From a virus, in IMG/VR virus record IMGVR_UViG_3300009158_000160, positions 1 through 28,077 of that record: 28,077 bases of DNA. One strand, given 5' to 3'. Numbering within the stretch: position 1 is the first letter of the stretch; the number at the start of each line of letters is the position of its first letter. Under the pieces are notes generated by a model, which was given only the letters and a program-made list of their open reading frames with translations, had not been told where the DNA came from and ran no database searches. The position numbers and the translations under genes are program-made. Shown here one piece after another: positions 1 to 7,329 of this stretch.

Positions 1-276
1 CTGAAAGGCCGTGCTCACCACACTTAACCCCAGCCCTTCCACAGCCAGAGCCATCACCCACGCTACCCAGGCAGGCCAGCCTAATAAGCTCACAGCGTTG
101 TGCCAGACCATATAGGCCGGGCTCACGGGTGCCAACCATGGCACGGTCGCTGCCACATTGTCAATCAGCGTTTGCTCGCTCACCTGAATCACATGCCGCC
201 AGGATTTCATTCCGCGTTCAAACCAATCTTCCTTGTTGCCCAAATTATTCCCGTTATCAATAGTTATCGATGCCAT
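1..276 (-). CDS. Membrane protein, 3' end outside the window
   Basis: This reading frame stays open for 92 codons to the left edge, so only the N-terminal part is present. The start ATG is preceded by TGGAGG, although the spacing of three bases is short. The first 30 residues are polar (Asn- and Asp-rich), and from about residue 50 the chain is hydrophobic, with runs such as WPAWVAWVMALAVEGLGLSV that should form one or two membrane helices. It is the last visible gene of a minus-strand cassette encoding a zinc-ribbon protein, a lipoprotein-like protein and another membrane protein, so it probably acts with them at the cell envelope. I do not recognise the family. Function unknown; that it is a real coding region is fairly sure from the hydrophobic pattern, the Shine-Dalgarno sequence and the position. 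Confidence 0.65.
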   Translation of the reverse strand, partial: MASITIDNGNNLGNKEDWFERGMKSWRHVIQVSEQTLIDNVAATVPWLAPVSPAYMVWHNAVSLLGWPAWVAWVMALAVEGLGLSVVSTAFQ

Positions 277-290
277 AATCCTCCAAATTT

Positions 291-326
291 CGTGCGCGCG
301 TGCGTGCATGCGTGCATGCGCGCGCG
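291..326. other. Alternating pyrimidine-purine tract (possible Z-DNA or cruciform)
   Basis: Thirty-six consecutive bases alternate strictly between pyrimidine and purine, mostly CG and TG/CA steps, with GTGCATGC repeated. It fills most of the 56-bp gap between two minus-strand genes. Such tracts are the classic sequence for left-handed Z-DNA under negative supercoiling, and this one is nearly self-complementary. No protein-coding role is apparent. Its function, if any, is inference. Confidence 0.7.
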
Positions 327-332
327 AAAAGG

Positions 333-1052
333 CTATTCCTGTGGGTCCAACCCATCCATCGGGGGAGGGGGGGTGATGTTGGGATGTGATGCTAGGTCGC
401 GCATGCATGCCCGCCCTGCCCGGGTTAACTGGTACCCCTGCTGCGGTGATTTCGGATTTGCTAACTCCAAAATTCCACGCTTCAGCATCTCGCTACGAAT
501 ATCCCGGAACTGAGCCTGGCTAAAGATCTTCCCAGCGCCAATCCAGTAACGCTCGGCGAAAGGAATGCCGTTTAGCAATCCGGCGGCCAAAATTGCCATG
601 GATTCTTCATCCACCGGAAAGCGGGCCGTAGTGACTGAGACGTAGCCCCCCTCGCTAATTTCGTGAAGGTTGATTTTTATAGTTCGTACGCTTTCGCCTG
701 GCATGCCTTTGCCATCGCCAATAACGCCGTCTTTGTTCAAGTCAATGCCGGTTAGTTTTTCAATGTTGGTGAGGCTGAACCAGTGCATCTGATTAATGAT
801 CCAAGTGATTGCCTGGATGAGTGCCCATACACCAGCGGCCCAGTACCAGGCATCCGTAACCCGGTTTTTGAGTAGGATGACCAAAACCGGTATCGCAATC
901 ACCAAACCGGTGATGGTCGCTTGTAACAAAGGTACGCCTGCACCGGCATTGGCACTGTGCAAATATTCCTGGGCAGAGATTGTCTTGGAATGATCTGGTC
1001 CACTACCGCCACCGTTGGTGATGGTGCGTTCCACGTACTTTTCAGTTGTCAT
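333..1052 (-). CDS. Two-helix membrane protein with EF-hand-like loop and possible C-terminal winged helix
   Basis: 239 residues from an ATG with a good GGAGG nine bases upstream; the start overlaps the previous gene by 11 bases. Residues about 43-61 and 67-86 are hydrophobic and look like two membrane helices with a short turn between them. Residues 104-113 (DLNKDGVIGD) match the Asp-x-Asn-x-Asp-Gly-x-Ile pattern of a calcium-binding EF-hand or dockerin loop. Residues about 178-215 are polar and helix-rich with a QLTRAG stretch, resembling a small winged-helix domain, and the tail is proline-rich. This suggests a membrane-anchored protein with a cytoplasmic sensing or DNA-binding tail. I do not recognise a named family. 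It shares an operon with a lipoprotein-like protein upstream and a further membrane protein downstream. Confidence 0.75.
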   Translation of the reverse strand: MTTEKYVERTITNGGGSGPDHSKTISAQEYLHSANAGAGVPLLQATITGLVIAIPVLVILLKNRVTDAWYWAAGVWALIQAITWIINQMHWFSLTNIEKLTGIDLNKDGVIGDGKGMPGESVRTIKINLHEISEGGYVSVTTARFPVDEESMAILAAGLLNGIPFAERYWIGAGKIFSQAQFRDIRSEMLKRGILELANPKSPQQGYQLTRAGRACMRDLASHPNITPPPPMDGLDPQE

Positions 1053-1710
1053 ATTCGTAATCCTCCGTTGGGTTAGGTCTCTCACCCTCCCCATCAAAAA
1101 TAGTGATTGGATTTGTCCCTACCAGCGCCACCCCTGCTGGGTCCGTTTTGTGCATAGCCGCATTGTGCGAAACGATGCCCGAGAGCCGCACCGCTCCAGA
1201 GGTAGCTATCATTTGTCGGTCTGCATCATTACGCGTATCCAGTTTCAGAGTCATGCCCGTATTTGGATCTGTAAGGGAAATCATGCCATGTCCTTCGTAT
1301 TTGATCAGCGGGTATTGGCCAGTGGCTGCATCTAGCCCAATTAGGCTGGCACGCAAAGCCGCAGCGTTCACGGCTACCCGACTGCGGCCAACAAAGTAAA
1401 ATCCTAGGCCAAACCCTCCGCCCAGCAGAGCCAGGCATATAGCCGCGGTTGCAAAAACCATTGACCACCGGATAAAATCTTGCAGGCTACGCACCCATTG
1501 CGCAGAGACCTGTTCTCGCTCGGCCAGTTTCAAACCAAAATCCTGGGCATTCTGCTGACGTTGTTGCTGCTGATCGGCCGCATCCTGCTCTGCCAAAAGC
1601 CTGGTTGCATCCGCATCCGCTTGGTTGCGTGGGTCAGGCGCGCAAGTGGCCAGGCAAACTGCCAGCAAACCCACCACCATCAAGTTCTGGATGATCTTCG
1701 TCTTCCTCAC
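1042..1710 (-). CDS. Lipoprotein-like membrane protein with coiled coil
   Basis: I chose a GTG start because it overlaps the preceding gene's stop as GTGA, the coupling style used throughout this phage; this gives 222 residues. The N-terminus has Arg/Lys residues, a hydrophobic stretch and LATC (Cys23), resembling a lipoprotein signal, although Thr before the Cys is not standard. Residues about 30-75 are rich in Gln, Ala, Asp and Glu and should form a coiled coil. Residues about 82-107 are a strong membrane segment with a glycine run. The remaining C-terminal domain has no motif I recognise. Together these suggest an envelope protein with a signal or anchor, a coiled coil and a second anchor. 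A lysis (spanin-like) role was considered but the position in the early cassette does not favour it. Confidence 0.75.
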   Translation of the reverse strand: MRKTKIIQNLMVVGLLAVCLATCAPDPRNQADADATRLLAEQDAADQQQQRQQNAQDFGLKLAEREQVSAQWVRSLQDFIRWSMVFATAAICLALLGGGFGLGFYFVGRSRVAVNAAALRASLIGLDAATGQYPLIKYEGHGMISLTDPNTGMTLKLDTRNDADRQMIATSGAVRLSGIVSHNAAMHKTDPAGVALVGTNPITIFDGEGERPNPTEDYEYDN

Positions 1711-1952
1711 GATAGCCGCTCCAGTTGGTCCGAATGTTTGAAATCGCATACCAGGCATGTGAAAACATTCCAGTTCGATAAAAAGATGAGCAGGTGTGGT
1801 TGCACCTGGTGACATGCAGGGCAAAGCTCTTCCATCAGCACCGGCGGCATTTCACCGTTGCGCACCTGGTCTAAGTCTCCAAACCAGGCAATCACATGCT
1901 TCTGGGGCAGCGCTTCTCTGATCATCTCGGCAAATTGCACGTGTGCTTCCAT
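1707..1952 (-). CDS. Small zinc-ribbon protein
   Basis: 81 residues. An AAAGGAGG sequence sits seven bases before the ATG, and the ATG overlaps the previous stop as TAATG. The C-terminal half contains CPAC and, 18 residues later, CLVC: a CxxC-x18-CxxC zinc-ribbon arrangement. Such small domains commonly bind nucleic acid or another protein, but nothing shows which here. Its stop overlaps the next gene's GTG, so expression is probably coupled to the lipoprotein-like protein that follows. No assigned family. Confidence 0.75.
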   Translation of the reverse strand: MEAHVQFAEMIREALPQKHVIAWFGDLDQVRNGEMPPVLMEELCPACHQVQPHLLIFLSNWNVFTCLVCDFKHSDQLERLS

Positions 1953-2104
1953 TAGCGAGCCTCCTTTATAAATTGCACCAGCGTGGCAGCGATGGCGCGC
2001 ATACTGGCACGGTTGCGTTTGCGGTTTCGTTTTCCGCCCCGAGTCTGATACTCTTTGTAAGCCAGGCGCCAGGCGTGTTTTACAAAAGGAATGCGTGTGT
2101 CCAC
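1952..2104 (-). CDS. Small basic protein (50 aa)
   Basis: A GTG start with a strong GGAGG seven bases upstream gives 50 residues. A longer in-frame reading exists, but it would start inside the iteron region and lacks a ribosome site. The protein is very basic, with a run of Arg, Lys and Asn in its middle (GKRNRKRNR) and a short amphipathic C-terminal helix, which suggests nucleic-acid binding. It is the first gene after the iteron region and overlaps the next gene as TAATG. Function unknown. Confidence 0.6.
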   Translation of the reverse strand: MDTRIPFVKHAWRLAYKEYQTRGGKRNRKRNRASMRAIAATLVQFIKEAR

Positions 2105-2475
2105 CTTATTTCCTCCCAAAATGAACTTGATGAAGGTTCCAATGAACTTGGATGTAGAATGCAAGTTCATTAAGAACCATCAAAAAGCAGCCAGATTCGA
2201 GCTCTGCTCCGTCATTATTCTTGCATCGCAATTTTGCGCAATTCGTACCCCTTCCTTCATTAATGTTCATTTGCTTCATTAAGAAGGTGGCATGTGGGGT
2301 CTCTTTTGGGCTTAATGAACTGAATGAACATCGATGAACTTGTTTCAGAGCCCTAAAAGCATAATTAATTTGTCGATTCATGCCTTTAACTGGCCTTTTG
2401 CTGAAACAATGCAAATTAATGCCCCGATGTAGCAAATCAAGTTCATTAACTACATTTGGTTCATTAAGCAAAGTT
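2105..2475. repeat. Iteron-like repeat region, candidate replication origin
   Basis: This 371-bp stretch has no convincing gene, is AT-rich, and carries about ten copies of GTTCATTAA or AATGAACTTG in both orientations. AATGAACTTG occurs at 2120-2129 and 2141-2150, and its complement at 2162-2171, each step exactly 21 bp (two helical turns). Further copies lie at 2256-2263, 2265-2271, 2275-2283, 2311-2320, 2323-2329, 2333-2342, 2439-2449 and 2459-2467. A 9-bp inverted repeat TTGTTTCAG/CTGAAACAA sits at 2340-2348 and 2401-2409. The region lies directly behind the primase and P-loop ATPase genes. Phage and plasmid origins often have such iterons next to initiator genes, so an origin is the leading reading; an operator cluster for the downstream cassette is the alternative. 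Confidence 0.6.
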
Positions 2476-4398
2476 TTAGAATGAATACTGGTTGTCATCT
2501 GCCATCTCCGCATATCGTTCCATATCCATCTGATTGCTGGCTTTTTCAACTACCGGTTGCCTGGCTGCCAGGCCATACTTGATGCGCAGCACTTCCAGGC
2601 GTTCTTGCGCAGCGGATGGCTCGGTGGATGATTCGAGTATCACGATGTATCCGGTACCCAGGCGCTTGGTGGGCAGGCGCAGATCTTTGCGGGCAATATC
2701 TCCGATTGTTTTGGAGGATATGCCGCCTACGCCCTTCTTTTTCCCCTTGCCAGGGGCCGGTTGTTCTTCCTCTTCTTTGTCATCCTCTTTCAACAAACTC
2801 TTGGGGTCTTTGGTTTTGCCCGTGTTCATTTCATCCATTAGCAGGTTGGCCACCTTGCCCAGGTCTGGGTAACGCACATAGCGTATGTGTCCAAAGTCGC
2901 TTGTTTCGGCCTCGTGCACAAAACCCAGCTCAACAAAGCGCTTTTCTTCCAACACTGCCAGGATGGCTTCCAGGATGCGCGCTTCAAAGCTGGCGGCTTT
3001 ATCGCGCAGTTGTTCTTCATATAGCGCCAGAACCACCTTCGTTACGTTCTCCAGGGCGGTCGGATCATCCTTCACTAAAAACTTGATCGGCACCGTCACC
3101 TGGTTGGTACGGGTGCTGACACGCTCATCTTCCAGCTCTTCGGGAATCTGCACATCGGGCTGCCAGTGCTGCAGGCGCCAGCGCATATCCAGGTTGCGGA
3201 TCCGCTGGGCGGCTTCGCGCCATTCTTCATTTAGCCGCCGCGGAATTCCTCTGGCTTTCAGTTCGGCAATGTCTTTTTCGTAGCAGTCAAAGGTCACACA
3301 GCGGCTTTCAGTAGCAGGGTCGCCAAACTTGCCATACATGGTGATCAGCTTGGGCCCATATACGTTGTGCACGATCGGTTCAAAGACCGTCAGCCCATCT
3401 GCGGTTTTTACAGCGCTCATCGTCAAAATATTGGCCTGCTCTTTCATGGCGCTCACATTCAGCATGACAATGCGTTCGTCAAACTGGTCCGAGATATCCA
3501 TTTCATCCAGGAAGATCGTGCCTTTGTAAATTGAGGCAATATATTTGAGGGAGGCAGTCGAACTGATTCCGGTGGAGCGGATCAGCCGGTAACACAGGTA
3601 ACCGGTGCGCAGCATAATGGCGCTTTTGCCGGTGTCTTTATCTCCACGGGCACGTAAAAACGGCAGTTCGCCAAAGGCGTCATACACCCAGGTAAACAGG
3701 CTGTAAAATGCCGCCATTTTGTACATCAGCGGGTTATCCAGGAGAAACGAGCGGCGATAAAATGATTCGTGTATGCTGAGCAACTCGGCGGTGTCTTTCA
3801 GCTCGCCCAAGCCACTGGGGAACGTCACCACCCCGGCGCGTACAATTGCATCCACCTTGGGAACCAGGCGTTTGCCGTTGATATCCAGGTAACGCGCCTG
3901 GCCAATCTTTCCGTCTGGGTCTCGGTAGCAGAGCTCGGCTTCCTGTGCTTTTTCATCCCAGAGATAATCCACCAGCCAGCCTCGTCCGTTATCATCATTC
4001 TCCAGCGGGTACCAACCACCAAATGTGGATTCTTCCGGCAGGTCCGATTTTCGGCCGCTGCCTTTGGCTTGTTTTTTCGCACCGGTGAGCGCTGCCTGAA
4101 AATCTCGGCTGGTCATGCGCAGCTTGCGCGCCAGGCGCGTTTTGTATTTGCCCAGGGTCTTTTCATCAAGCGAGGCTGCCAGGCTGATGGCCTGATCTAA
4201 CGCTTCTTCATACTCGCTGGAGAGCGGCTCATCACCACGCGGTGCCAGCGCACCTGCCAGCTCTGCCATGTGTTCCACCAGCGGTGTGGCCAGTGTCATC
4301 ATGGCCAGCACCAGCGAGCGTTGGATCTCTGGCTGCACGCCGTCCGCCTGCCATTTCTTTACCAGGTCATTGGCGTCCACCTTTTGGTCAGTCGCCAT
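2476..4398 (-). CDS. Phage replication P-loop ATPase (helicase-like)
   Basis: 640 residues. A Walker A motif GDKDTGKS (residues 252-259) and a Walker B motif TIFLDE (294-299) show a P-loop ATPase, of the kind that works as the replicative helicase partner of phage primases (D5/DUF927-like proteins). The N-terminal 200 residues are helical and then beta-rich with no recognised motif. A low-complexity linker of acidic then Lys/Gly residues (DDKEEEEQPAPGKGKKKG) separates the ATPase from a C-terminal region of about 90 residues that reads like a winged helix (SSKTIGDIARKDLRL). The start overlaps the primase gene by 11 bases and has GAGG six bases upstream. Expected role: unwinding or loading at the phage origin, together with the primase and the iterons just downstream. 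The exact helicase superfamily is not settled from motifs alone. Confidence 0.8.
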   Translation of the reverse strand: MATDQKVDANDLVKKWQADGVQPEIQRSLVLAMMTLATPLVEHMAELAGALAPRGDEPLSSEYEEALDQAISLAASLDEKTLGKYKTRLARKLRMTSRDFQAALTGAKKQAKGSGRKSDLPEESTFGGWYPLENDDNGRGWLVDYLWDEKAQEAELCYRDPDGKIGQARYLDINGKRLVPKVDAIVRAGVVTFPSGLGELKDTAELLSIHESFYRRSFLLDNPLMYKMAAFYSLFTWVYDAFGELPFLRARGDKDTGKSAIMLRTGYLCYRLIRSTGISSTASLKYIASIYKGTIFLDEMDISDQFDERIVMLNVSAMKEQANILTMSAVKTADGLTVFEPIVHNVYGPKLITMYGKFGDPATESRCVTFDCYEKDIAELKARGIPRRLNEEWREAAQRIRNLDMRWRLQHWQPDVQIPEELEDERVSTRTNQVTVPIKFLVKDDPTALENVTKVVLALYEEQLRDKAASFEARILEAILAVLEEKRFVELGFVHEAETSDFGHIRYVRYPDLGKVANLLMDEMNTGKTKDPKSLLKEDDKEEEEQPAPGKGKKKGVGGISSKTIGDIARKDLRLPTKRLGTGYIVILESSTEPSAAQERLEVLRIKYGLAARQPVVEKASNQMDMERYAEMADDNQYSF

Positions 4399-5599
4399 CT
4401 GCCACCTCGATTAATTCATCATCAGCAGCAGCTCCTGCCAGGTTCATCTCCTGGTTTTCCCATTTCAACAGTCTGGTCATAGGTCCAAAGGTGGCACCCA
4501 CGGTGGCAAGAGCTTCGCGGCCTGCCTTGTCGTTATCGAGCGCCACATATTTCAGCGCTACTTTATCCAGCAGCTTGCCCAGGTCCTTATTGGCAGCCAC
4601 ACCGCACAAGGCTACCGAGGCAATTCCAAGTTGACCCAGGCTGATTGCATCGCCAGGACCTTCCACGACCACCACTTTATCGGCATTGCGGTGAAACTCA
4701 TGGTTGAAGTAAAACTGCCGGTCCCCGACCAGCACCCCGGGAAGGTTGTAACTCTTGGGCTTGGACCGGCCGATTAGGCGCACCTGCTCGGGATGCTCTT
4801 TCAGCATGGACCAGCCAAACGGCACCGAATCCAGGCGGCTGGCCCATTCCAGGCGCCGCCCGCTGAAATACATTACCCTGCCCCTCCAGATGTGCGGGTA
4901 AACCAGGCAGGGCATGCTGGCCAGGCCCCAAATGCGGTCATCCTCTATCCAGTCCGGCGATCCATCCATAATTCCCTGGGATGTCAGCCAGGCGCCCACA
5001 TTGCCGCGCATGCCCACCAGTGAGACAGTAGCAGCATCGCGCAGGTTCACTTCGTGCATGGATAATTCGCCCACCAACTCGTTGACTGCCTCAAAGGTGC
5101 CACCGCTGAAGCCCAGTCGGGCAGCGCGCATGGTTTCTTCGGTCCAACCGCGCGATTGGGCATATTCCAAAGCAGCAGGAGTGGCGAATAACTGGCGCTC
5201 AAACCACCCGCAGGCAATCTCAAAGACCTGTGCCCGGCTCTTCTGGTTTTTCGCGGTTTCGGTGTTGTCGTCGCGCTTCCACTCTGGCACCTTCACCGAA
5301 TAAAGCTCTGCCAGCCAGAGAGCCGCCTGCCAAAAATCCGGTTTCCCCCCATGTTTCTGCAGCCAGGTAAAGACATCGCCGGTTTCATATTGGTGCCCGT
5401 CAGATCCGCCCTTGGCAAACCAGGTGTACTGGCCCCAATCGGGGTCCACAACCAGGCTATCCGGATGGATGCATTTGACAAAGCGGCCACTACGCCGGGT
5501 ATCAAAGCGATATTCGCTGGTCTTCTGGATGACTTCCACCAGATCTACCTTGTCCTTCAGCGTCTCGATAAACTTTTCCAATTCGCGTCGATTATCCAT
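4388..5599 (-). CDS. DnaG-like primase (TOPRIM) with degenerate zinc site
   Basis: 403 residues. The TOPRIM signature is clear: EGPGD at 313-317 and DND at 355-357 supply the metal-binding acidic residues of DnaG-type primases. The N-terminus aligns by pattern with the CHC2 zinc domain, but where family members have Cys-x2-His and later Cys-x2-Cys, this protein shows KCIHPD (Cys43, His45) and WFAKGG (60-65), so most zinc ligands are missing. It probably makes RNA primers for phage replication, with origin or template recognition altered or passed to a partner. An AAGGA site precedes the ATG. It is the first gene after a 333-bp repeat-rich gap and overlaps the ATPase gene, so the two are co-translated. 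Confidence 0.85.
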   Translation of the reverse strand: MDNRRELEKFIETLKDKVDLVEVIQKTSEYRFDTRRSGRFVKCIHPDSLVVDPDWGQYTWFAKGGSDGHQYETGDVFTWLQKHGGKPDFWQAALWLAELYSVKVPEWKRDDNTETAKNQKSRAQVFEIACGWFERQLFATPAALEYAQSRGWTEETMRAARLGFSGGTFEAVNELVGELSMHEVNLRDAATVSLVGMRGNVGAWLTSQGIMDGSPDWIEDDRIWGLASMPCLVYPHIWRGRVMYFSGRRLEWASRLDSVPFGWSMLKEHPEQVRLIGRSKPKSYNLPGVLVGDRQFYFNHEFHRNADKVVVVEGPGDAISLGQLGIASVALCGVAANKDLGKLLDKVALKYVALDNDKAGREALATVGATFGPMTRLLKWENQEMNLAGAAADDELIEVADGD

Positions 5600-5691
5600 A
5601 AACGTTTCCTTAAAATTGCTAAATTTTTGAGCGGCACTCGCCGGGCCACCCTGGGCAATCCGATTGAAAGGTGGGGTGCCGTTCGATCATG

Positions 5692-5797
5692 ATGTTATGC
5701 GTCCAAAAAAAGCGCGCCTAATGTTGTTTTTTGAGCATCAAACAGCCTGTTTGTTGCCAAAGTTGGACGCATAACATTAGTTCTACGTCCAACTTTG
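5692..5797. repeat. Nested inverted repeats in the gap upstream of the primase operon
   Basis: The 333-bp gap from 5600 to 5932 has no convincing gene. Within it, ATGTTATGCGTCCAA (5692-5706) is repeated perfectly inverted at 5763-5777, CAAAGTTGGACG (5758-5769) is repeated inverted as CGTCCAACTTTG (5786-5797), and between them lies the palindrome CAAACAG-C-CTGTTTG (5739-5753). The shared core is GGACG/CGTCC, three copies. The likely job is binding of a regulator, the replication proteins or a recombinase upstream of the primase. No clear sigma-70 promoter is visible in the gap. Confidence 0.65.
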
Positions 5798-5932
5798 CCC
5801 GGCGCCGAAGCGTTTTTCCCAGGGTGCGCGCCCCTGCGCCAGCACGCAAGCAAAAGTGAACTTGCCGATTCTTACTACTACTGGTATCGATGACACCCGG
5901 CGCAGGGTACAGGCTGGTACACATGGGCGGCC

Positions 5933-6214
5933 TCAGTCCCAACGGTGCGCCTGGCCATCGCGCCAGTACTTGCCCAGGCTGTGGTGCAGGATGGCCAGGC
6001 GCTGCATAACCTGGCTCAACCGTTCGGCTGCTGGCTGCAACACAGGCTTTGTTTCTGCAGCAGTGCGGCTGGCTTGCTCCAGGCGCATGGCAATCTCTTC
6101 CATATCCAACATGGCACGGTATATATTTGCCAGGGCATCTTCAACCGGATCTCTGCGCGCCTTGGCTCCTTCGCACAGATCCCCCAATGGATTGTTACTG
6201 TATCGCCCTGGCAT
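5933..6214 (-). CDS. Hypothetical protein (93 aa), early operon
   Basis: The start was set at an internal ATG with AAGGAGAGGG just upstream, rather than at a longer reading that would overlap the preceding gene. The resulting 93 residues are mostly helical, with heptad-like Leu/Ala spacing (DMEEIAMRLEQ and AERLSQVMQRLAIL), consistent with a coiled-coil or four-helix accessory protein. No catalytic motif is seen. It is the last gene before the inverted-repeat gap and the primase, so a role in replication or regulation is possible but not shown. Confidence 0.6.
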   Translation of the reverse strand: MPGRYSNNPLGDLCEGAKARRDPVEDALANIYRAMLDMEEIAMRLEQASRTAAETKPVLQPAAERLSQVMQRLAILHHSLGKYWRDGQAHRWD

Positions 6215-6225
6215 AATCCCTCTCC

Positions 6226-6918
6226 TTATTCTTCGGCGTACATACGGCCAGCCAGGCCCTGGATGGCGCATGCATGATAGTGCTCCGCCCACCAGGCACA
6301 CTGCGTGCGCAGGCACCGGCCGATGGAGTTTTCTCCCATGTGCAGCAAGGGGCAGAAGAGTGCAGGCTCTTCCACAACTGGCTTGGGTTCCCTGGCCTTG
6401 CGGTTGCGCTCATCCGCCTGGGCCTGCGCGATATCTTTGTTGTTGCCTATTTCCAGTGCGTCAATCAAAACGCCATCAAAATTGGAATATCCCGGGCCAA
6501 CCCGAATGTCTACCACCCACTCTTCCGAATCATGATCTTGGACCGGTTCATAATGGCAAACCAGGAATGGCAAGTTGTATCGTCTGTTATCTTCTTCGAT
6601 CCAAATATCTGTAACCGCGCATTCGTCAGACATTTCCACGCGCACAATCGCTAAAATAGGAGCGGCTGTGGGTATGGATACCAGGAGCGCTGCGTGTTCA
6701 TGTTTGTTGCTATTGGTAAAGTAATCCTGCCACCCATGCCAGGATATGCACTCAGCTACTCCAGCAGGGAATATGGCTTTTGCAAGCTCAACTATCCTGT
6801 CGCTGTTAGCAATATCCAGATCTAATGCCACCTTCTCTTTTGTTTCTAATTCCTCTTTCCTCCTGCGCATACGCTGATCTGCGACGCTAAGCAATTGTGC
6901 CAATTCGTTACTCATCAT
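6226..6918 (-). CDS. Hypothetical protein with C-terminal cysteine cluster (CAWW type)
   Basis: 230 residues from an ATG with AAGGAG six bases upstream. The N-terminal 30 residues are charged and helical; residues about 40-150 form a mixed domain with a hydrophobic core and many acidic residues. The last 45 residues carry a Cys pattern FCPL, GRCLRTQCAWW and HACAI (four Cys plus His). I know this type of C-terminal motif from many uncharacterised phage and prophage proteins, where it presumably binds zinc or an iron-sulfur cluster. The metal and function are unknown. It lies in the early operon between the frameshifted small gene and the 93-residue gene. Confidence 0.7.
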   Translation of the reverse strand: MMSNELAQLLSVADQRMRRRKEELETKEKVALDLDIANSDRIVELAKAIFPAGVAECISWHGWQDYFTNSNKHEHAALLVSIPTAAPILAIVRVEMSDECAVTDIWIEEDNRRYNLPFLVCHYEPVQDHDSEEWVVDIRVGPGYSNFDGVLIDALEIGNNKDIAQAQADERNRKAREPKPVVEEPALFCPLLHMGENSIGRCLRTQCAWWAEHYHACAIQGLAGRMYAEE

Positions 6919-6933
6919 GTTCTGCTCCTTGTC

Positions 6934-7235
6934 CTAATACTGATTGGCTAAATTATTCAACTCACTGCGATAAGAGTTTTCTTGTAGTTCAACCTCTTCC
7001 CAGGCATCTTGGTCAATCAATTCTTCAATTTGATTGCGCACCAGCTCAGCCAGCATGGCAGGCTCCACAGCATCCAGCTCCCAAGAAGACTCTCCATCTT
7101 CCTTTCCAAAATAAAGACCAGGTCTTTTGTCACTTCGCGGATGCGCAGACCGTGCGCATCCATGTACTGCTGTAAATCTTCCAACGGCACACTGATACTC
7201 TTGCCCTCCGCGGGCAAAGGCAGTGTGGGCTTCAT
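6934..7235 (-). CDS. Small acidic protein, probably interrupted by a one-base frameshift
   Basis: Two overlapping frames together look like one gene of about 98 residues. From the ATG at 7235, coupled as ATGA to the stop of the 31-codon gene, the first 45 codons look normal (KSISVPLEDLQQYMDAHGLR). That frame then turns into an implausible Trp/Cys-rich tail. The frame one base back reads ESSWELDAVEPAMLAELV and ELIDQDAWEEVELQENSYRS to a stop at 6934, which looks genuine but has no sensible N-terminus. The switch would fall near 7101-7115, at a four-base T run on the coding strand. It may be an inactivating mutation, an assembly error or an unusual programmed shift; no classical slippery heptamer is visible. 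Family unknown. Confidence 0.5.
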
Positions 7236-7327
7236 AGCGCAAACCCGAGAAAGAAACCTACCAAAATGCCCAGCATGATCACCAGGCCCACGGTCAAAAT
7301 AAAATCGCGCAGAGATGCAGATTGCAT
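7232..7327 (-). CDS. 31-residue single-helix membrane peptide
   Basis: An ATG with GGAAGG six bases upstream opens a 31-codon frame. The first eight residues are polar, followed by about 23 hydrophobic residues (ILTVGLVIMLGILVGFFLGF), a perfect single membrane helix with glycines. Its stop overlaps the next ATG as ATGA, and it starts two bases after the 40-codon gene's stop. The ribosome site, coupling and hydrophobicity together argue that it is real. A holin-like or regulatory small membrane protein is possible; function unknown. Confidence 0.6.
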   Translation of the reverse strand: MQSASLRDFILTVGLVIMLGILVGFFLGFAL

Positions 7328-7329
7328 GG

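Noticed and set aside
100-513. Plus-strand frame over the alternating tract
   Set aside because: It is antisense to two minus-strand genes with good starts, and its His/Cys/Arg-rich sequence is an artefact of the CG/TG tract.
1042-1824. Longer start for the lipoprotein-like gene
   Set aside because: The upstream part overlaps the zinc-ribbon gene by more than 100 bases; the GTGA-coupled start fits the signal-like N-terminus.
2106-2549. 147-codon minus-strand frame across the iteron region
   Set aside because: It overlaps the end of the ATPase gene, has no ribosome site, and its amino acids follow the repeats; the region is better explained as iterons.
5718-5942. 74-codon minus frame in the gap upstream of the primase
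   Set aside because: No ribosome site, it runs through the inverted repeats, and its composition is not protein-like.
5856-6654. Long plus-strand frames opposite the early genes
   Set aside because: They lack ribosome sites and mirror minus-strand genes that have good ribosome sites and coupled starts.
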